A stretch of DNA of 53,896 bases from Symbiodinium natans. Taxonomy: Eukaryota > Sar > Dinophyceae > Suessiales > Symbiodiniaceae. Every line of letters starts with the position of its first letter. Within the stretch, counting starts at the first letter, position 1. The notes under the pieces were generated by a model that saw nothing but the letters and a program-made list of their open reading frames with translations, did not search any database and had not been told where the DNA came from. The stretch spans positions 126,001-179,896 of the forward strand of contig CAJNDS010000276.1 in assembly GCA_905221605.1 (NCBI GenBank). The letters are read 5' to 3'. Of this stretch, positions 49,000 through 53,896 are shown piece after piece. A program made the position numbers and the translations under genes.

Positions 49000-51990
49000 C
49001 CTGAGAGCCACTCAGTGTCGACAGTGTTGACTGTCTGATGAAAGCGCTGCGCAGACCAAGTCGGGCTTCCGAGTATGGCTCCCCGAGCACATGCCGAACA
49101 CATTGACGAAAGCGTGTGAACGGTTGAAGTTTGGATGACGCCATCACGCTTTTGGATGTGCAGATGTCGAAGTGCATCCACGGCCGCTGTCACAGTACGT
49201 AGAGCGATTTCAGAAAACTTCGCCAAACCAGATCACGCGCAGCATGCCTTTGACACCACACGTCCGTGCTTGTTGTGCACTCCTCGCACAACTTCCCTTC
49301 TCGCGAACAAATTGGAGACGCTCGTGGAGTGATCAACAAGGAAGTGAGCGAAGTGAAGATGACTGCAATGCTGACTCCTTCCTGTCGGCTCCGTTTGGAC
49401 ATGGCGTACAAAAGTCAAGCGGAAAAGAAAAGTTTTTGCGCTGAGCGCAGGCTGAAGCCTCAAAATCTTCGGTCCACGGCTTCGGTCGCAGGATTTGGGG
49501 GAAAGTGCCTCTGTCTCGTACGGAAGCGTGTGGCAGATGTTGGCACATCTCAGAAATCACTGAGAAGGCAAAGCAAGCCTCATAGTTGCAGAGAAATTTT
49601 GCGACGGCATTCTCTGCCTTCCAGACCATGCGCACATCGGGCACTGCGAAATAAGTTTGTGCCAAGTTGCCCACGTCGGCGCGGGGAACTCAATCAGTTG
49701 CGCGCATGACAATTGATGACGTTCATTGCCCACCTGCTGAGAACTGTTTTGCTCGCCACTCCGCAGCAACATCATGAACGACAACATAAAATCGGAAACG
49801 CACTGTAAGCCAGCGCAACTGGCCATGCTTCTGAGCGGCGGCGCGAACAAGCAAAAAACCCACAACACCTGCACACTTTTAGGCCAACTCCTACTTCTGA
49901 GGGCGGCGCAAACTCCAACAGGCAAGCCGACAAGGGCTTCTAGCCCAGTGGCATACTCATGAATCGTGAAGCTTTTTGACCGCTTCGCAAAACCCGTGCA
50001 CTCAAACTCCAGAGCGACTGCAACGTCTTTTCTGATGGGGGCGCAACGAGGTGCCGCGCTCGACGGCAGGGTTAGGCTGTTCTGACACTCGGGTCGGCGC
50101 TCTCCTGACTTGAGGGTGGGCGGGCGGGGCTGAGCTCAGCTGCCGCGCAGCAGCTCCCACCACCCTCCCATTCGCTGAGCCGCTGAGCAACTGCATGAAG
50201 AGAAAAGGAGTGCGCATGCGTGGCACAGAGAGGTTTTGCCATAGCGTCTCTCGCTTATTCAAAATATCCTAGCGGTTTCCAAAGAATCAGCGGTGTAGTG
50301 CTGCTGTATGGTCCGCTGCACTGCCGGCCAGCGGAGCACGTTGAAGTGGCACACGCACGGTGGCAAGATGTGGCAAGTGTTTTTTTTGGCAGCACTGGCT
50401 CTCAGGCTCCCCGGCGGTGGCTTGGCCCGCCCCGCCCCGCCAAAAAGCCACTGCCGCCTGGGGTGATATGAGCAAGTCACGTAAAGAGTCGGAAACAGCT
50501 TGGGCACAGGGCTGTGCGAGGCTTTGGGACCACACACTCTCCCCAGCAGCCCGAGCGTCCAGATGGCAGCGCGGGTGACGTCAATCTGCTCGACACAACT
50601 TCCCACAAACTGTTGACAAGACTACTCAAGGTGTGTAGGGTGTAGGGGGCGGCAAGCGGGATCGAGTCGAGGAGTGCTCAAACAACGACTGAATTCGCGA
50701 TGGCAGCGCCTGCCAAGTGGCCTACCCGAGAGCCACAACGCGGCTAGATACTGAGAAAAGCTCAAAGAAGGCAAGGGCAAGCGCCAAGGGACAACTCGCA
50801 AGAGGAGTCGCAGATGACGGCGCAGTCAAATCGTCGCTTTTACCAGCTGCTGGCGTTTGGCTTCTGGCCCGGCCGGCTGAAGTTGCATCCAGTGAAGGCT
50901 TCTGCCCGTACTGGGATGGGATCGGGTCAAGCGCCACAACAGGCTCTCGCTGCTCGGTTGCTCGGAAAGCCAGCGCTGGTCTTTCCCCCGAAGTGGAGAA
51001 GTCAGACTTGCTGCCCGCCCGACCAGATGAGCATGGGGCCTGCGAAGCCGGTGGCCCCAAGCGGCCGCCGCCCAGCTGATAGCGGGGTTGTCCTGCCCCC
51101 TCCTGGGCCGGGTCTCGGCTCATCCTTCCAGCGGGGTCGGGGGTTCCGTGGATCCTGGCGCGACACTCCGGGCTGACTGTATCTGTATAGCAACGGCAGT
51201 GCGCCCTCTTTTGGACCAGCTCCCGTTGTGTGGGCCTTGGTCAGCGGACCGCGCCACGCATGTAAAGGCTTTCCCAGACGCGGTTTTGCCCACAGCTCTT
51301 GTGTAGTAGTTGGATCTTGCGCCGCCCTCGGAAGTAGGCTGGCACGCTTCACAAGCAGGCAGGCAGGATTATATCCCAACGAGAACGCTGGCTACTGACA
51401 TACGCGGCTTGTCGTTATATGTTACTCGTGCGGAGAAGCCCCATGCCGAAGCGGCATAGCAGACAACGTTCCCCGAGCCGCTTGATTGTCGTGGGAGCCT
51501 AGGCAGCGACATGGGGGCAGGGTCGAGAATTTATCACGTTCCCCGTTCAATGTGCACGTGCCTTGGCCGTCAGGTGTGACCCTGGGTTTGTTGTTGCTGC
51601 CCCTGCCAGTACTTGGGCCATGCTGGCTTTTGCATTCTTGGCTGTTGTCAGCTCAAGCCTATGGATACTGGCAGGGGCAGCACTTTCGAAACTTGAGGCT
51701 TTCTGTAAAATTACGCTTCCCGACATTACCCCCGCAGCACGAGCACTGGTGCATTTGCCCTGGTGCCAACATGCACCCAGCCATGCGGGTGCCGCTAAAT
51801 ACTAGCAGCACCATCAAAGGTACGGTTAAACACACAAGTTTCGCCCACATGCCTTCATTCATTTTGGCGGCAGGCGAAATGCACAGAGTGCGGGCACAAC
51901 TTGTGGGTTGAGGAACTCCGAGACCTCTTTGGGTGCATCTTGTGGGCTTAACGGTAGCTATGTGTAAGGTCTTGGTTTTATCTTATGTTT
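49000..51990. other. Stretch without an assignable gene
   Basis: Only short, mutually overlapping open frames. A G/C-rich segment at 50112-50170 holds the hairpin AGCTGC-CGCGCA-GCAGCT (about 50138-50155). Nothing else is supportable. Confidence 0.4.
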
Positions 51991-51997
51991 ATGTCCC

Positions 51998-52295
51998 TGA
52001 GAAACCTGAGCCCTGAACCCTCCCAAGCCCGAAACACTAAACCCCAAACCCTCCAAAAACCTTATGGAAATGAAGGAGCAAAATCTTGAGGAAGCAACAA
52101 ACCCTAAGGAAAGGACCCTGAGGAACGAATGAAGAAGTAGAACAGAAAAACAAAAAAACCTGAGGAAGCGATGACACCCCAAGGAAGGGAAATGACAAAA
52201 CCCTGGGGAAGGGACACAACGCTGAGGAAAGGTGACGTCATCATTGCCTGGATCTCCAGCCACGCGATGAACCCTAAGGGCAACATAAGATGAGC
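51998..52295 (-). repeat. Degenerate CCCTAAA telomere-like tract
   Basis: The plus strand shows ACACTAAACCCCAAACCCTC, then ACAAACCCTAAGG, AAAACCCTGGGG and GAACCCTAAGG. These are degenerate units of the C-rich telomere strand mixed with CTGAGGAA repeats. It is opposite in orientation to the tract near 31.8 kb. Confidence 0.5.
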
Positions 52296-52594
52296 CCTTA
52301 AGCCTTTCGGCTGAATCCCATCCCTTTGCAGACTGAACGTGGTAATGATGCACGCTGGAGGCTTAAGAGGATGCACGCTCGACCTGCGGCCGGTCGAGTG
52401 TTCGTGATGCTTAACTTCCGGTCTGTGAGCTTGTTTCCGCCGGGCTGGATCGTCCCACCCTGCGAGCTAGCATGGTTGGCTCAATCTCAGTGGGTGTCGT
52501 TGCAATCGTTGCACGGGCAGGCACAGGAGAAAAGACCCTGGATTGGCCATGTTAGTGCCAAAAGGCCCGCCACAGCCATAGTTGATGCATGCTG

Positions 52595-52680
52595 ATGCTC
52601 CAGGGAGGTTTGAACCCCAAACGTTGCAAAAGTTGAAGTGCCAAGGCTGAGAACGGTGCTCTATCTGTGAGGCCCCGTAG
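52595..52680 (-). ncRNA. tRNA-like sequence, possible SINE head
   Basis: On the minus strand GGTTCAAACC (52607-52616) fits the Pol III B box. GGCCTCACAGATAGAGC (52658-52674) resembles a tRNA D-arm/A box. They are about 41 nt apart, longer than in most tRNAs. The T stem has 4 of 5 pairs and no clean anticodon stem is seen. It is more likely a tRNA-derived repeat than a functional tRNA. Confidence 0.35.
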
Positions 52681-52689
52681 GAGGGGTGA

Positions 52690-53780
52690 GCCGCTGGGTC
52701 AGGATGCGCCGGTGACAGCGCGAATCCTGACTGATTACAGCCAACGTCTCAGTCCGCATCGCCTCGTCCTCAAACAGAAATGGAGAACATAAACGTACAT
52801 GACATGGCGTGGAGGGAAAACCCACTGCTTTTGCCGTTACTTGCGGACATCCTGAAAACTTGACATGTGCTTAACATGCAGAGAAACGGCATGGTCACAA
52901 GATTGAAGACGTTGCGTTGCGCGTAAAAGCCACTTTGCAAATGTCGACGCCAGCGTCAAGTCAGACATTGCAAATGATGGCGCGGGCAGTGCTGAACTGT
53001 TGACGTCAGTATCGGTACAAAACAGGACTTGCTAAACCAATCGTGATGCACCGACGAGCGCAGGCCAAACCATGATCCGGTGCTCAGCCTGGCCAGATTG
53101 TGTCAACAAAACGCACGTGGCGCGACGCCTGCCCTGAGCATGGCTGCGTCGCCTCATCGAGAGTGCGCCGCTGTCTGCTGATGCGCAAAGCAATTCTCGT
53201 CATCGCAGTTTCGTAGTTGGGGGTCAAACTTGTCGTAGCGACAGCTACACGCTGCCAACTTTCGAACCTGCATGCCTTGCAAGTTGTGTGCATCCAGACC
53301 ATGAACGCCTTTCACGTTGCGGTTATCGGTGCTTCAAGGATGTTCGTGCAGTACGACACTGCCATTATGGCACTGGATCAGCGGATGCATGCGACAACAT
53401 GGTGTATACTGTTGCATTTTTCTGCACACCGAAGCGGTCGGCTGTAACCACAAGCTTGCCATGGCCTACAGACACGTGACAGGGACGTTGCCATTCCAGC
53501 GTGTTTCCGTGCGGATTCAGCATGTAACGCGGTGTTGGCGAAGGGGTATTTGCGGAGGGCGCGCGACGAGAAAAACTAGTTGGGCCACTTTCCCACCATG
53601 TCTCACCGGTAGTCGTTTAGTCGCTCAAGTCAAAGCAGCGCTCCAGTCAGCCAACGTGTATACGCCATGCGCGAGCTGCCAACCACGCCTGAGCTTGTGC
53701 CGGATGTTGTGGTCACTGTGTGCAACTACTTTCTAGCCGGACCGTGAGGTTTCCGCTGCCGCTTCCGCTGCAGCTGCGGC
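52690..53780. other. Stretch without an assignable gene
   Basis: Short open frames only, with no domain or structural RNA that I can support. Confidence 0.4.
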
Positions 53781-53789
53781 TGCGGCTGC

Positions 53790-53896
<107 letters not shown>

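Overview
This window looks like nuclear DNA of a dinoflagellate, probably a symbiodiniacean-type genome. That is an inference from three things: Ty1/copia elements with lysine-glycine-rich Gag tails, spliced micro-exons bounded by AG|G acceptors with GT or GC donors, and degenerate TTTAGGG telomere-like tracts. I see no bacterial-style operons, no rRNA genes and no CRISPR.

Positions 1-24974 are one set of nested retrotransposons. An old, heavily frameshifted Ty1/copia element (called X here) runs as 1-2246, 10579-13853 and 22061-24974. Two younger copia elements interrupt it. Element B (2247-10573) has identical 134-bp LTRs and the 5-bp target duplication AAAAT. Element C (13854-22055) has LTRs that differ at 5 sites plus a 55-bp indel, and the target duplication ACTGT. 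Reading across each pair of target duplications restores a continuous X reading frame. B and C are related: they have homologous LTRs, the same order of parts (5' LTR, tRNA primer site, hairpin, ORF1, Gag, protease, SAP-like domain, integrase, RT, RNase H, membrane/zinc tail, 3' UTR islands, AGGCGGGG polypurine tract, 3' LTR) and the HVDD form of the RT active site.

The most unusual protein features are shared by all three lineages or by B and C. One is a SAP-like DNA-binding motif just before integrase. Another is a hydrophobic two-segment module after RNase H, which in B and C ends in a His/Cys zinc-type domain. A third is a small ORF1 upstream of Gag that ends in a SUMO-interaction-like VIDLE/VIDLD motif and has no in-frame ATG. 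X also has a further downstream region encoding coiled coil and zinc-finger segments.

Positions 25000-28300 are non-coding and rich in short local duplications, including a 51-bp minisatellite whose units stay in frame as 17 residues. At 28364-28888 lies the N-terminal part of a J-domain protein whose C-terminus starts a Rep-like segment. It is cut off by one of two 77-bp direct repeats (28858-28935 and 29508-29584). A minus-strand Gag-like fragment follows (29686-30619).

Positions 31000-35300 hold low-complexity sequence and nothing I can name. From about 35314 to 39846 the plus strand carries a split gene for a long coiled-coil protein. It is built of many phase-0 micro-exons that no long ORF reveals. 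A 9-bp GAAATCAAT array lies inside it. From 40000 to 53896 I see no firm gene, only scattered candidate exons, short tandem repeats, a tRNA-like (SINE-type) sequence near 52.6 kb, a second telomere-like tract, and a 35-copy CTG repeat that reaches the window edge.
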